A DNA stretch of 12,230 bases from JBBDYH01 sp040901795 (GCA_040901795.1 JBBDYH010000157.1:1-12230), one strand, 5' to 3'; shown: positions 1-8,235, counted from the first letter of the stretch. Notes: generated from the sequence alone by a model not told the origin. Program-made: numbers and translations.

Positions 1-48
1 CAGAAGTAGGATAAAACAACAACGCCTCAAACAACCGTTTTCGCGCAG

Positions 49-98
49 CCCAGGCAGAGCCTGCCGTGCACCCCGTTCCCAGGCGGAGCCTGGGAACG
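49..98. repeat. Pair of related palindromes downstream of the receptor gene
   Basis: A 15-bp unit, CCCAGGC-N-GAGCCTG, occurs at 49-63 and again at 78-92 with one difference. The second copy sits in a perfect interrupted palindrome: 11-bp arms CGTTCCCAGGC and GCCTGGGAACG (74-84 and 88-98) around GGA. The first copy keeps only a 5-bp stem (51-55 with 59-63). Both lie within 100 bp after the receptor stop codon, so in the receptor mRNA they would form stable hairpins. There is no T-tract, so a classical intrinsic terminator is not shown. I recall this palindrome as a dispersed intergenic element in planctomycete genomes; that is memory, not a search. Confidence 0.75.
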
Positions 99-104
99 AG
101 TCAT

Positions 105-139
105 CAGACACCAGACACAAGACACCAGGCACCAGACAC
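105..139. repeat. Five-copy 7-bp tandem repeat (CAGACAC)
   Basis: Five head-to-tail heptamers: CAGACAC, CAGACAC, AAGACAC, CAGGCAC, CAGACAC. Three are identical and two differ by one base. The array ends 5 bp from the receptor stop codon (145-147), inside its 3' untranslated region, where it reads as GTGTCTG units. It is short enough to vary by replication slippage. No protein-coding role is apparent. Confidence 0.8.
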
Positions 140-144
140 CCTCG

Positions 145-2592
145 TCAGAACGTCCAATCCACGCCGAAGTACGGCGTGATTCCAGGCGCCAGCGTTCGCG
201 TGATGCCGCCGGGGAAGCCCTCCGGCCCGCGCAATCGCAGGTCAAGGTGTTCCTGGTAATTGCGGTCGAAGAGATTCTCCACGCCCGCCGTGAACGTCAG
301 GTCTCGCGAGTAGTTATAGTAGCTACGCAAGTGCCAGACCGTGAATCCGGGCGTCTCTTCTTCAATCGTCTCCAGGCCGCGCCCGGTGCGGACCGTACCG
401 AGCCGATCTTGGTTGTCGACGATCCGCGACGCGAATTCAACGCTCCACAACCGCGCCCGCGACGGCTCGTGCAAGCGAATACCCACCACCGAATCCAGCG
501 GCGGGATCTGCGTCAAAGGCGCGTTGATCACCTGGTCGCGCCCCTCGACATACTTAATCGTTGCGAACGGGCTCAGGTAGTCGGACCAATCGTATTCACC
601 GCTCGCCTCGAAGCCCGCCAGAGTGGCCTCATCGGTGTTGACGAAGCGGAACAAGCGTGCCGACAGGAACGGCGGCTGTTCGACGATGTCGCCGCTCAGC
701 GTGACGTAGTCGTCGATCCAAGCGTGAAACACACCTGCCCTGGCGCGCCAGTAGTCATAGTCGGCCGCCAGGCCCACGTCGATTTGCGTATCGCGCTCTT
801 CATCCAGACCTGGGTCGCCGATGACGCGCGTGAAGCCACTTTGGGCGACACCCAGGAATAGGCCGTCCGAGTAGCGCTCGATCAGGGTCGGAGCGCGCTG
901 GCCATGGCCAAAGCCGCCGGTCAATGTCCAGTTGCAGTCGAGCTGCACTTCATTGGACCAGTAGCCGGCAAACAGCGTATCTTCCGCCTCCAAGTCGCCG
1001 GAGATAAACGTCCCGCCACGCAGTTCATCGGCCGAGGTCTGGGTCTGATAGAAGTCAACACGAGCGCCCACCTTGGTGGTCCAGAAGCTGCTCATCGGCA
1101 GCACGTGTTCGGCAAACAACCCGGGGTCCGTCGCCGACGCGCGGGGCAGGTTCGTAAAGATGACCGGTATCTCCGACCGTGGAACAAGCAGACCGCCCCG
1201 ACGCGTGTTGATCTCAATGTCTTCGGTGATATTCTGTTCGATGTAACGAAAATCGCCGCCCACGTTGTAATGCTGGTCCTCAATGTCGCCAAACGTCGCC
1301 ATCGCGCGTCCGCCGGTCGATTCAAGATCTCCGGCCGTCAGTGCGTCGACGCGAGTCGAGCCAGGATCAACATTCTGGTTGAAGATCTCAAACGCGGTTT
1401 CCGCCCGCTGCACTTCCGGGAATAGCGGATTGCGCTTGCCGAAGTTGTCGCCGTTGAATCGTGTGCGATTCCACCAGCCGTCGATAATGAACCGGCTCCA
1501 GGGACCTTGCGCCCCTTCGTCGATCAACCGCGCGTTGAAGCCGTCGGTGATCAGGTCATCAATGTTAAAGAACTGGCCGGGGTACTCTGTGTCGATTTGC
1601 TCATAGCGCAGGTATCCCAGTTCCAGCCGCTGGTCCGGGTTGATCGAGTACCCCCAATTGGCCCACACGTCGTTGGTGTCGTAGCTCGACGGAATCTGAA
1701 TATCGTTGCCGGAAAGGTAGTCCGAACCTTTCTTGTCTCCATAGCTGATGCGATATCCCCAATCAGAATCGCCGCCGTAAGCCGTGGTGCGGCCGTAAGT
1801 CTGACCGCCGTTGGTGCGTACGCTGCCGAGAATCCGCGCATGGTGCTCCGGCCCGCATTCATAACGCGGCGTATCCGCGGTATCGATCGCGATGAAGCTC
1901 AGGCCCGGCCCATACTGCACTCCATACGGACCCGATAGTACCACCACGTTATCGATCATCGTCGGATCGATCTTGCTGAGCATCGTGTCGAGATCTTGTC
2001 GTGCGGCGAGCCAATAAGCGCCTTCGGACTGGGTGTAAATCTGGCCTTGCTTATAACCGCGAATGTTTGGATCCAGAGCCACCGGCGAGCGGCGCTGGAC
2101 ATCGATGGTGTCAACGCTCGAGGACTGTTGTAAGAGCTGACCCAGATCGGTGGCGCCCTGGACCGTCGCCTCGGCGCCCGTCGTGCCGCTCGACGCGGAA
2201 CTCTGGATGCCTTGCTCTCGATCGACCAGAGCGCTGACTTGCTCGGGCGTGGGAATCTGGATTGTCTGCGCCTCACCGGCTTCCGTCGGTTGTGGCGCGT
2301 CGGTCAGCGGCTGGTCCGGTAACAGCGGCTGCTGTGGCTGCGGGATCAGTGGCTGCTGTGGGTCCGGCACCATCGGCGCCTGGTCCTCCTCCTGGAATGC
2401 GGCAAGTAAGAAGCCGCCGGACCAGCGCATCGTTCCCTCTCGGGGGAGCAACCGCACGTTGGACCGCTGCTGCTTGAGGGTGTCTTGCGCCGTGAGCTTC
2501 GCCGGCGGGGCGGCCGGCGCTTGGGGCAATAGTGCCGCCAGCATACTGGCCGAAAGCGAAAGGCCGCAGAACCGCCGCAGATTAACTATCAT
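145..2592 (-). CDS. TonB-dependent outer-membrane receptor
   Basis: An 815-residue protein predicted to be an outer-membrane beta-barrel that imports a bound ligand using TonB energy. Residues 1-28 look like a Sec signal peptide (MIVNLRRFCG, then a hydrophobic run, then Ala/Pro-rich). Residues 67-105 form a Pro/Gln-rich linker with repeated PQQPL. The plug lies at about 140-260, with the IRGY motif at 177-180 and a late plug segment LSGPYGVQYGPG. The rest alternates aromatic and polar strands and ends in Trp-Thr-Phe, as expected for a barrel ending in Phe. The ATG at 2590-2592 is chosen because GGAGG (2601-2605) lies 8 nt before it; the in-frame TTG at 2607 overlaps that site. The ligand (siderophore, cobalamin, glycan) cannot be told, because no tonB, exbB or transporter gene is nearby. 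A canonical TonB box is not clear; TIQIPT at 110-115 is a weak possibility. The gene is divergent from the kinase. Confidence 0.93.
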   Translation of the reverse strand: MIVNLRRFCGLSLSASMLAALLPQAPAAPPAKLTAQDTLKQQRSNVRLLPREGTMRWSGGFLLAAFQEEDQAPMVPDPQQPLIPQPQQPLLPDQPLTDAPQPTEAGEAQTIQIPTPEQVSALVDREQGIQSSASSGTTGAEATVQGATDLGQLLQQSSSVDTIDVQRRSPVALDPNIRGYKQGQIYTQSEGAYWLAARQDLDTMLSKIDPTMIDNVVVLSGPYGVQYGPGLSFIAIDTADTPRYECGPEHHARILGSVRTNGGQTYGRTTAYGGDSDWGYRISYGDKKGSDYLSGNDIQIPSSYDTNDVWANWGYSINPDQRLELGYLRYEQIDTEYPGQFFNIDDLITDGFNARLIDEGAQGPWSRFIIDGWWNRTRFNGDNFGKRNPLFPEVQRAETAFEIFNQNVDPGSTRVDALTAGDLESTGGRAMATFGDIEDQHYNVGGDFRYIEQNITEDIEINTRRGGLLVPRSEIPVIFTNLPRASATDPGLFAEHVLPMSSFWTTKVGARVDFYQTQTSADELRGGTFISGDLEAEDTLFAGYWSNEVQLDCNWTLTGGFGHGQRAPTLIERYSDGLFLGVAQSGFTRVIGDPGLDEERDTQIDVGLAADYDYWRARAGVFHAWIDDYVTLSGDIVEQPPFLSARLFRFVNTDEATLAGFEASGEYDWSDYLSPFATIKYVEGRDQVINAPLTQIPPLDSVVGIRLHEPSRARLWSVEFASRIVDNQDRLGTVRTGRGLETIEEETPGFTVWHLRSYYNYSRDLTFTAGVENLFDRNYQEHLDLRLRGPEGFPGGITRTLAPGITPYFGVDWTF

Positions 2593-2600
2593 TGCGCGAA

Positions 2601-2605
2601 CCTCC
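2601..2605 (-). promoter_or_regulatory. Ribosome binding site of the receptor gene (GGAGG)
   Basis: Read on the minus strand, GGAGG is followed by 8 nt and the ATG at 2592. This fixes the receptor start five codons inside the longest open frame. A CTCC lies 6 nt before GGAG on the same strand (2610-2613) and could pair with it, so the site may be partly hidden in the mRNA. Confidence 0.8.
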
Positions 2606-2609
2606 AACG

Positions 2610-2706
2610 CCGGAGAACCCCACCGCTCCGCGATGGGCCGTTCCCTGAAGAACCGCTGTGGCGGCCTTCGGCTTGAGCACCGACGATCGGCGCAAGCCCT
2701 TCAGGG
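2610..2706 (-). promoter_or_regulatory. Structured mRNA leader, candidate cis-regulatory RNA
   Basis: Read in the receptor direction, this leader can fold almost entirely. The outer stem CCCTGAAG (2699-2706) pairs perfectly with CTTCAGGG (2643-2650). It encloses two helices, giving a three-way junction: GGCTTG/CAAGCC extended by CGCCGA/TCGGTG (2670-2698), and CCGC-CACA-GCGG (about 2653-2664). Next comes a hairpin with CCCATCGC/GCGGTGGG and a basal GAAC/GTTC (2615-2643). Finally CTCC (2610-2613) faces the GGAGG ribosome binding site. The pairings are read directly from the sequence; regulation is inference. I compared it by eye with cobalamin, TPP, SAM and cyclic-di-GMP riboswitches and found no convincing match. 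It could also be a plus-strand structure or plain GC-rich pairing. Confidence 0.45.
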
Positions 2707-2923
2707 GATACACCTCGTCAATTCGGCAGTTTCGGCAAGCGCGCTTAAGACGGTAGTAGCCCACTAGAAGGCATTCTCCAATTAGCGCCGCTTAACAAGG
2801 TTCCTTCAGCCACGCCGATGGTGCCCGATACCCGCCTTTCGTTTGCGGTCTTCCGCAGACTGTAACAAGGCGGAACTCCCTACGCTTCAAGTGAATAGGT
2901 ATTGCGCAAACCCGTAAAAACGC

Positions 2924-2952
2924 TTGATGCCAGCCGCTGGAAAGGTTATCCT
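2924..2952 (+). promoter_or_regulatory. Possible sigma-70-type promoter for the kinase
   Basis: TTGATG (2924-2929) and TATCCT (2947-2952) are 17 bp apart, and each matches four of six consensus positions. They lie about 100 bp before the kinase start and face it. Planctomycete promoters are poorly defined, so this is only a candidate. Confidence 0.3.
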
Positions 2953-2974
2953 CGGCAGTAGGAGTTATTCTTCG

Positions 2975-3043
2975 ATGCTGGTCCCAGTACGCGCTTGCGC
3001 GGTTCCCGAGGGGCGTTTCTCAACCGCCAAGCCGGCCTGCTGA
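2975..3043 (+). CDS. Possible 22-residue upstream ORF before the kinase
   Basis: An ATG at 2975 follows GGAG (2961-2964) by 10 nt and opens a 22-codon frame beginning MLVPVRACAVPEGRF. It stops at TGA 3041-3043, only 10 nt before the kinase ATG. The stop codon overlaps the purine-rich kinase ribosome binding site (GAGAGG, 3042-3047). This spacing would suit translational coupling or leader-peptide control. The peptide is not recognised and has no clear composition signal, so chance is a serious alternative. Confidence 0.2.
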   Translation: MLVPVRACAVPEGRFSTAKPAC

Positions 3044-3053
3044 GAGGGGCGAA

Positions 3054-6000
3054 ATGGCTCAGACGTATCACCGTTACCGGGCCGGCGACAAGCCCGTCGG
3101 CGGCTACAGGCTCGTCCGCAAACTCGGCGAAGGCGGCTTCGGCGAAGTCTGGCAGGCCTGCGCTCCAGGTGGCGCTGAGGTGGCGCTGAAGTTTATCGAC
3201 TTGACCGGCCAGCAGGGGTTCCGCGAGTTCAAGTCGCTTCGCCTGGTCAAGAAGATCACGCACAACAATCTCACGCCGCTCCATGGATTCTGGCTGAAGA
3301 ACGAAGATGGAACTCTGATCGACGAATCGGACGTGACCTGGTCACAGATCAGCCCCGCCATGCCCTCGGACCTCGGTTCCCCCCCGACGGGTGCCCTGGC
3401 GACGGCGATTTATGCACATCCCGTCGAGCTGATCGTGGCCATGGGCCTCGGCAAAAAGAGCCTCTACGATCGGCTGCGCGAATGCCAGGACGAAGGCTTG
3501 GGCGGCATTCCGGCCGACGAACTGCTCGACTATATGGAGGACGCGGCCAAAGGCATTGACTACCTCAACCGGCCCATTCATGACATGGGGCAGGGACCGA
3601 TGCCGATTGTCCATTCCGACATTAAGCCGCACAACATCCTTATTGTCGGCGACGGCGCTCAGGTTTGCGATTTTGGTCTGGCGCACGCGGTAGAGTCGTT
3701 GCGCAAGACATGCCAGGCGCCGTTGACGCTCGCCTATGCCGCCCCCGAATCGTTTCGTGGCAAGCCTTGTGACAAGAGCGATCAATACTCGCTGGCAATT
3801 AGTTTCGTCGAGCTGCGCACGGGATCGCTGCCATTCGACGAGGGCATGACGGGCTTTGAGGTCATGACAGCACACGTGCAGGGGCAGCTCGATTTTTCAC
3901 GGCTGACCCCCGCCGAAGAGTCAGTGATTCGCAAGGCGACCTCGCCGCTGCCTCAGGACCGCTGGCGCACCTCGCGAGAGATGATCCTCGAAATACGGAG
4001 GGCGCTACGGCTGACTCCAGGCACCTCGGACTACCTTCCCGATGTGCGCGGCACTCCGCCGTTCCCAACCGGCCCCGATTACCGTGGCACGAGTGCGCCC
4101 CCCACGTTCCCCAAGGGGGATACGTCGCCGTTTTCGGGGCAGACCCCCTCCGAGCGCGATCCGGCGTTGCGTACCATGAAGCCCGCCTCCACCACGGCGA
4201 CGGTGATGCCTGCGCTGACGGAGCGGCGGCCTCCCATACCGCGTCGGCCGATGTCCACCGCGGCCAAACTGTTTATTTCGCTGCTCTTTTTAGGCGCCAT
4301 GGGCGGCGTTGGTGGGTATTTTTATCTCAATCCTCCGCAGGGCAGCGGTCCTGTTGTAAAGCAGGACGACGAGGACAAATCGCCGGAAGATACAGGGAAC
4401 GGAAAAACGGAGCACGATCCTGCCGAGGAGGATCCTGAGGAGCAGCAACGCCGACTTGCCGCGAAGGACAAAGAGGACCAAAGAAGAGACGAGCTGGCGA
4501 AGAATGCGCCTAAGCAGGCATTTGCTGAGTTTCTCCAAGCCGAAGAATTCGACAAAGCGCTCAATGTTCTGACAACGTCAGGCGTATTCACCGAAGCGGA
4601 GAAAACCGATAACCGCCTCAAGCTTCAAACCGGCTGGCGGGCACACGCCGATCAAGCCTTTTTGGCCGGCGAATATGAAACAGCGGCCGACAACTACGCC
4701 GCGCTCGCCAAAGAGTTCTACGAGGTGCTCCCCGGCGCCGATTTGAACTTGATGCAGGCCCGGGCGCGGATCGGAGCAAACGATCTGAACACTGCGCAAA
4801 AGGTAATGACTGGAGTTTCGCAGCCGGCGCAGCGTCAGACTCCGCGTGATCGAATGTACTTCCTAATCCATCTCGTTCTCGCCGATCAAACGAAGAGTCC
4901 CACGGGGATCAACCAACTGCACAAGGTCTGGAACGAGCATCACGGCGACGTTGCCGCAAGTGCGACTGGAGCGAGCGGAGCGGATCTTTGGACAGCAAAG
5001 TCATTTGAGTTGGATGCGCTCAGTGAGTCGCGGTCAGAGATTGTTTCCAACTGGCTGCAGGCAGCGGTAACCCGCAGCCTTCCAAAGGACGAGGAGGAGC
5101 TGAAGAGAGGTCTCGATGAAGTGACCAAGATCGTCCAGATCGATGAAAAGAACGTTGATGCTTGGGTCATCAAAGGTGACCTCCACCTGGCGCTGAACCA
5201 ATGGCCTCAGATGGGAGAGGCAATTAAGAAGCAAGTAGCGCTCGGCCGGCAACCTGTTCGGCAGGCGCTCAAAGACCGGGCGCGCGTGCTTGACGCCTGT
5301 TATGATCTGAATAACGCGCGTGATAAACAAACGCTGGATGCGGCGCTCGCCAGTGTTCCGCGGCTGATGCGATTTAAGAATGCTCAGCACATGTTGGCCG
5401 GCTCGGTCCATGCTTTGACAGATCGCTTACCAGAGTATCTTCCGGCGGCCGTGGAGGCGCTTCGCAATGCGGCCGAATCGTCGGAACCGGAGTCCGATCT
5501 GCGGCCTTTGTTTGCCCTCATGTTGGCGAAGGAGATCCGCCGGCAGCTCGGGTCGGAGCCGGAATTCGCGCTTAAGGCGGAGCAGTTCCAGAGAGACTGC
5601 GAGTTTGTCGCAAAACATGCTGGCAGTCCTGATGAATTCGTTCGCGCTTGCCACGCCGAGTCCTTGCTCGCGCTCAATGAGCCAGGCGCTTTGCAGATAC
5701 TGGGCTCGCCTGGAAAGTCGCCGTACTACCAATACGTGAAAGCACGCGTGTTGAGCCGAACGGCTGACTCGGCGGCGGATTTGCGCAATACGCTGGCTGC
5801 GCTGTTTTCACAGCCGCCCACTCCGGAATTGCGGCAGGCGAACCGAATTAAACTGGCCTTCGATGCTCTGGAACAAGGGTTGAGTCTCAGTCTGCCATCG
5901 GGCGCGCTCAATATCGCCCGGGCGCTGGAACCGCCGAGCGACCCAAATTCATTAGACGTATCTTACGATCTGCTTCGCAACGCTTACGGCTGGAGCGATG

Positions 6001-8174
6001 CCAACACGTCGCTATCGGACGTCACGCGGGCTCATTTGGCGGCTGCCGCATGGTGGCATCCGAATCCGAACAAGAAGGACGAGGGGCTAGCGCGCAAGCT
6101 GACGGCTAGCCTCGTCGGCGAGTGGAAAAAGAACCTTCACGACGAAGTCCACAATCCCGGACTGGTCTATCATTTGTATTACACTTATCTGGAGGCTCAC
6201 CGCACCGCCGGCGACAAGCCGACCCAAGAGGCCAATCTTGCCGTCGTTGATCGCCTCTTAGCGCTGACCAAAAAGAAGAAGCTCGATGACGAGCAGGTTC
6301 AAGCGTTCTATCGGAGAATTGTGGCGCCGTTCGAACCCACGGCAACCAACCGGAAGGACCATCGTTTCTTCGCCCGCACGGCGGAAGTGGTCGCAGATGC
6401 AGCCCACCTCGACTGGGGTTTCGCCGATTCTTCCGGGAGGAAGTTATCTGTTAACGACAAACTTGAGGGCCTCTTCAGCAGCGCAGTCAATCTGAGTGTG
6501 GCGAAGGAGCCGCAGTATTTTCTGGCCCGCGGGCGCGTCCGGCTGAATCGCAAGCCATTCGATCTGAATGCGGTCTTGGCTGACGCCGAGGCGCTACGGC
6601 GATTCAAGCAGTTCGAGGCGAGCGCTTACACATTGGCTGGTCAGGCGCATTTCTATCAGTCACGCCAAGAGCCGACACATGCAGGACGTCTGAAGGCGCT
6701 CGATGAATCGCTTGCGATACTGCGACAAGCAATCCCATCCGGCGGCCCCGATTCGCTCAGCGACGATCAGCAGGCGGAGCGGTTGCTGCTGCTGAGTTAC
6801 GTCCATTTGGAACGCCGCAATTTCGCCGGTTGGGACACCAGCGCCGTAAACGATTTCGAAAAGGCGGCCGAATATGCATTGCAGGCCGAAAAGTTCCTCA
6901 AGGGCTCTGCACTTGAGCTCGCCTACTCCGCAGCCGGAAACGCCTTCGAGGACTTGGCCTGGTATACACGCTCCGATGTGGAAACAAACTATAAGAAAGC
7001 AGTCGACAATTTTGGTTTTGCAATTCGTGCAAATCCAGCTTCGGTTGCCGCCCGTCTGAACCTGGGCCGCTGCTACTATAAGATGGCGGCAGTCAGCGGC
7101 GTCAGTCCGCCCGGCGTGGGGACGCTCCGGGGAATCGTTGTCAAGGCCGAAGCGGAGCTCCGAGAGGCCATTACACGCGCTGAATCTCAGTCCCGTGAGA
7201 ATCCCGAGGCGCATTACTGGCTGGGTAAGGTGCTGCAGGTGAAGCACCTTGATGAAGATACCCCCGTTGAGAAAGCGAAGCAACGGCTCAACGCCGCCGA
7301 ATTTCGGGCCGCCGACGACGAGCTCATGAAAGCCCTGGACCTGGCGGTCAAGCAGAACATGGCCGACAACGCACTTCGTCTGTTCGCGGTCGAGCTGGCG
7401 GAAAACGTCCTGCTGCACCCCGACTTCTACTCGAGCAAATCCGCAAATACCGTGGCCTTGGCGAAGGTTGCGGCGCGCGCCGACGAACTGAAAAAGTTGA
7501 ATCTGCCGCGAACCACCGGCGTCGATCTCGATCAGGAGGTCAAGGTTCTTAACGCACGTGCGAAACTGCTGACGGATTCCGGCATCGCCGCGCTCGGCGA
7601 GCTCGACGAGGCGGCCCGCGACCTCCTCCGGATGGATGCCGATAAAGCCAGCGCTTCAGATTCAAAGGTGATGGAGCTGCGGTTCGAAGTGTTCGCCGAC
7701 CTCAAACCGCGCGAGCTGACCGACAAGCGTATCGAGGACTGGCTCAACGAAGCCATCTGGTATGCCAGGCTGCCGCGGACGATTATTCGCAAAGACCCGA
7801 CCTCAATCCTCATCGCGGCCAGAAAAGAGGCGGAAAAGGCCAGCACCGACGTAGCCGGGAAAACGGTGTTTACGGCGTTCGAACCCGCCTGGTTGCAGGC
7901 CGCCATCGAATCGTCCCCACGGGATAATCGCGTGAACGAGTGGTACAAGGAATTGGTCTTACTCAACGAACGTCAGATCCGGGCCGCGGGCGCCAATGCC
8001 AAAGGCGCCGCCGAGAATGCGGCCAAGCGTATGGAAAATCTAATCGAATTCCTTGACAGGCGCGGTCGGAACGGCGAAGCCGATTTGCTTCGCGCGTACC
8101 CCGACGCCTATCGCAAACGACCCCAAACAACGGGCACGACCAAAGCTAAGACCGTCTCTCGTCCGAGTCGCTGA
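3054..8174 (+). CDS. Giant transmembrane Ser/Thr protein kinase with TPR-like C-terminal region
   Basis: A 1706-residue Hanks-type kinase. Residues 18-320 form the kinase domain: glycine loop GEGGFGEVW (25-33), VALK with Lys46, catalytic loop HSDIKPHN with Asp189 and Asn194, DFG (206-208), AAPE (229-232) and Asp243. The HRD arginine is Ser188, so it is a non-RD kinase. About 40 extra residues (82-122) lie between the early strands and the hinge. Residues 323-400 are a Pro/Thr-rich linker. One membrane helix spans about 406-425, followed by a highly charged stretch (about 436-484). The remaining 1200 residues are helical with degenerate TPR-like repeats, for example near 703, 1190, 1335 and 1387. 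The kinase should be cytoplasmic and the repeats probably extracytoplasmic, acting as a sensor or scaffold. GAGAGG at 3042-3047 supports the ATG. The frame is intact. Ligand and substrates are unknown. Confidence 0.93.
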   Translation: MAQTYHRYRAGDKPVGGYRLVRKLGEGGFGEVWQACAPGGAEVALKFIDLTGQQGFREFKSLRLVKKITHNNLTPLHGFWLKNEDGTLIDESDVTWSQISPAMPSDLGSPPTGALATAIYAHPVELIVAMGLGKKSLYDRLRECQDEGLGGIPADELLDYMEDAAKGIDYLNRPIHDMGQGPMPIVHSDIKPHNILIVGDGAQVCDFGLAHAVESLRKTCQAPLTLAYAAPESFRGKPCDKSDQYSLAISFVELRTGSLPFDEGMTGFEVMTAHVQGQLDFSRLTPAEESVIRKATSPLPQDRWRTSREMILEIRRALRLTPGTSDYLPDVRGTPPFPTGPDYRGTSAPPTFPKGDTSPFSGQTPSERDPALRTMKPASTTATVMPALTERRPPIPRRPMSTAAKLFISLLFLGAMGGVGGYFYLNPPQGSGPVVKQDDEDKSPEDTGNGKTEHDPAEEDPEEQQRRLAAKDKEDQRRDELAKNAPKQAFAEFLQAEEFDKALNVLTTSGVFTEAEKTDNRLKLQTGWRAHADQAFLAGEYETAADNYAALAKEFYEVLPGADLNLMQARARIGANDLNTAQKVMTGVSQPAQRQTPRDRMYFLIHLVLADQTKSPTGINQLHKVWNEHHGDVAASATGASGADLWTAKSFELDALSESRSEIVSNWLQAAVTRSLPKDEEELKRGLDEVTKIVQIDEKNVDAWVIKGDLHLALNQWPQMGEAIKKQVALGRQPVRQALKDRARVLDACYDLNNARDKQTLDAALASVPRLMRFKNAQHMLAGSVHALTDRLPEYLPAAVEALRNAAESSEPESDLRPLFALMLAKEIRRQLGSEPEFALKAEQFQRDCEFVAKHAGSPDEFVRACHAESLLALNEPGALQILGSPGKSPYYQYVKARVLSRTADSAADLRNTLAALFSQPPTPELRQANRIKLAFDALEQGLSLSLPSGALNIARALEPPSDPNSLDVSYDLLRNAYGWSDANTSLSDVTRAHLAAAAWWHPNPNKKDEGLARKLTASLVGEWKKNLHDEVHNPGLVYHLYYTYLEAHRTAGDKPTQEANLAVVDRLLALTKKKKLDDEQVQAFYRRIVAPFEPTATNRKDHRFFARTAEVVADAAHLDWGFADSSGRKLSVNDKLEGLFSSAVNLSVAKEPQYFLARGRVRLNRKPFDLNAVLADAEALRRFKQFEASAYTLAGQAHFYQSRQEPTHAGRLKALDESLAILRQAIPSGGPDSLSDDQQAERLLLLSYVHLERRNFAGWDTSAVNDFEKAAEYALQAEKFLKGSALELAYSAAGNAFEDLAWYTRSDVETNYKKAVDNFGFAIRANPASVAARLNLGRCYYKMAAVSGVSPPGVGTLRGIVVKAEAELREAITRAESQSRENPEAHYWLGKVLQVKHLDEDTPVEKAKQRLNAAEFRAADDELMKALDLAVKQNMADNALRLFAVELAENVLLHPDFYSSKSANTVALAKVAARADELKKLNLPRTTGVDLDQEVKVLNARAKLLTDSGIAALGELDEAARDLLRMDADKASASDSKVMELRFEVFADLKPRELTDKRIEDWLNEAIWYARLPRTIIRKDPTSILIAARKEAEKASTDVAGKTVFTAFEPAWLQAAIESSPRDNRVNEWYKELVLLNERQIRAAGANAKGAAENAAKRMENLIEFLDRRGRNGEADLLRAYPDAYRKRPQTTGTTKAKTVSRPSR

Positions 8175-8195
8175 TCCGGGCACAATCGCCAACAC

Positions 8196-8209
8196 GCGCG
8201 TCGGCGCGC
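8196..8209. terminator. Weak hairpin in the convergent gap after the kinase
   Basis: The kinase and the GrpB-family gene converge across 61 bp (8175-8235). The only clear structure is GCGCG-TCGG-CGCGC (8196-8209). It has a 5-bp GC stem and a tight loop but no T-tract on either strand. It could help end transcription from either side; the evidence is thin. Confidence 0.25.
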
Positions 8210-8235
8210 CGCTGCCGGTTTCGATCTTGAGGGTG

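Noticed and set aside
27..245. 72-codon minus-strand frame at the left edge
   Set aside because: Made of the receptor 3' end in another frame plus translated tandem repeat (CLVSCVWCL).
247..861. 204-codon plus-strand frame antisense to the receptor
   Set aside because: A shadow of the receptor frame, with no domain recognisable and no ribosome binding site.
2582..2764. 60-codon minus-strand frame overlapping the receptor start
   Set aside because: It starts at GTG with poor spacing to a GGAG, lies across the pairing-rich leader, and has no recognisable protein features. RNA structure explains the region better.
2601..2900. Cobalamin riboswitch upstream of the TonB receptor
   Set aside because: A CCGCCAC occurs, but the GGUG/AA/CC spacing and the distal AGUCAGGA-type box do not line up. 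Only a generic structured leader is claimed.
2924..3050. TPP riboswitch suggested by TGATGCCAGC and CTGAGAGG
   Set aside because: The pieces occur in the wrong order and too far apart, and the GGGG/ACCC stem is missing.
6660..7418. 252-codon antisense frame inside the kinase gene
   Set aside because: Long antisense frames are common in high-GC genes. The sense frame has kinase and repeat features and is continuous.
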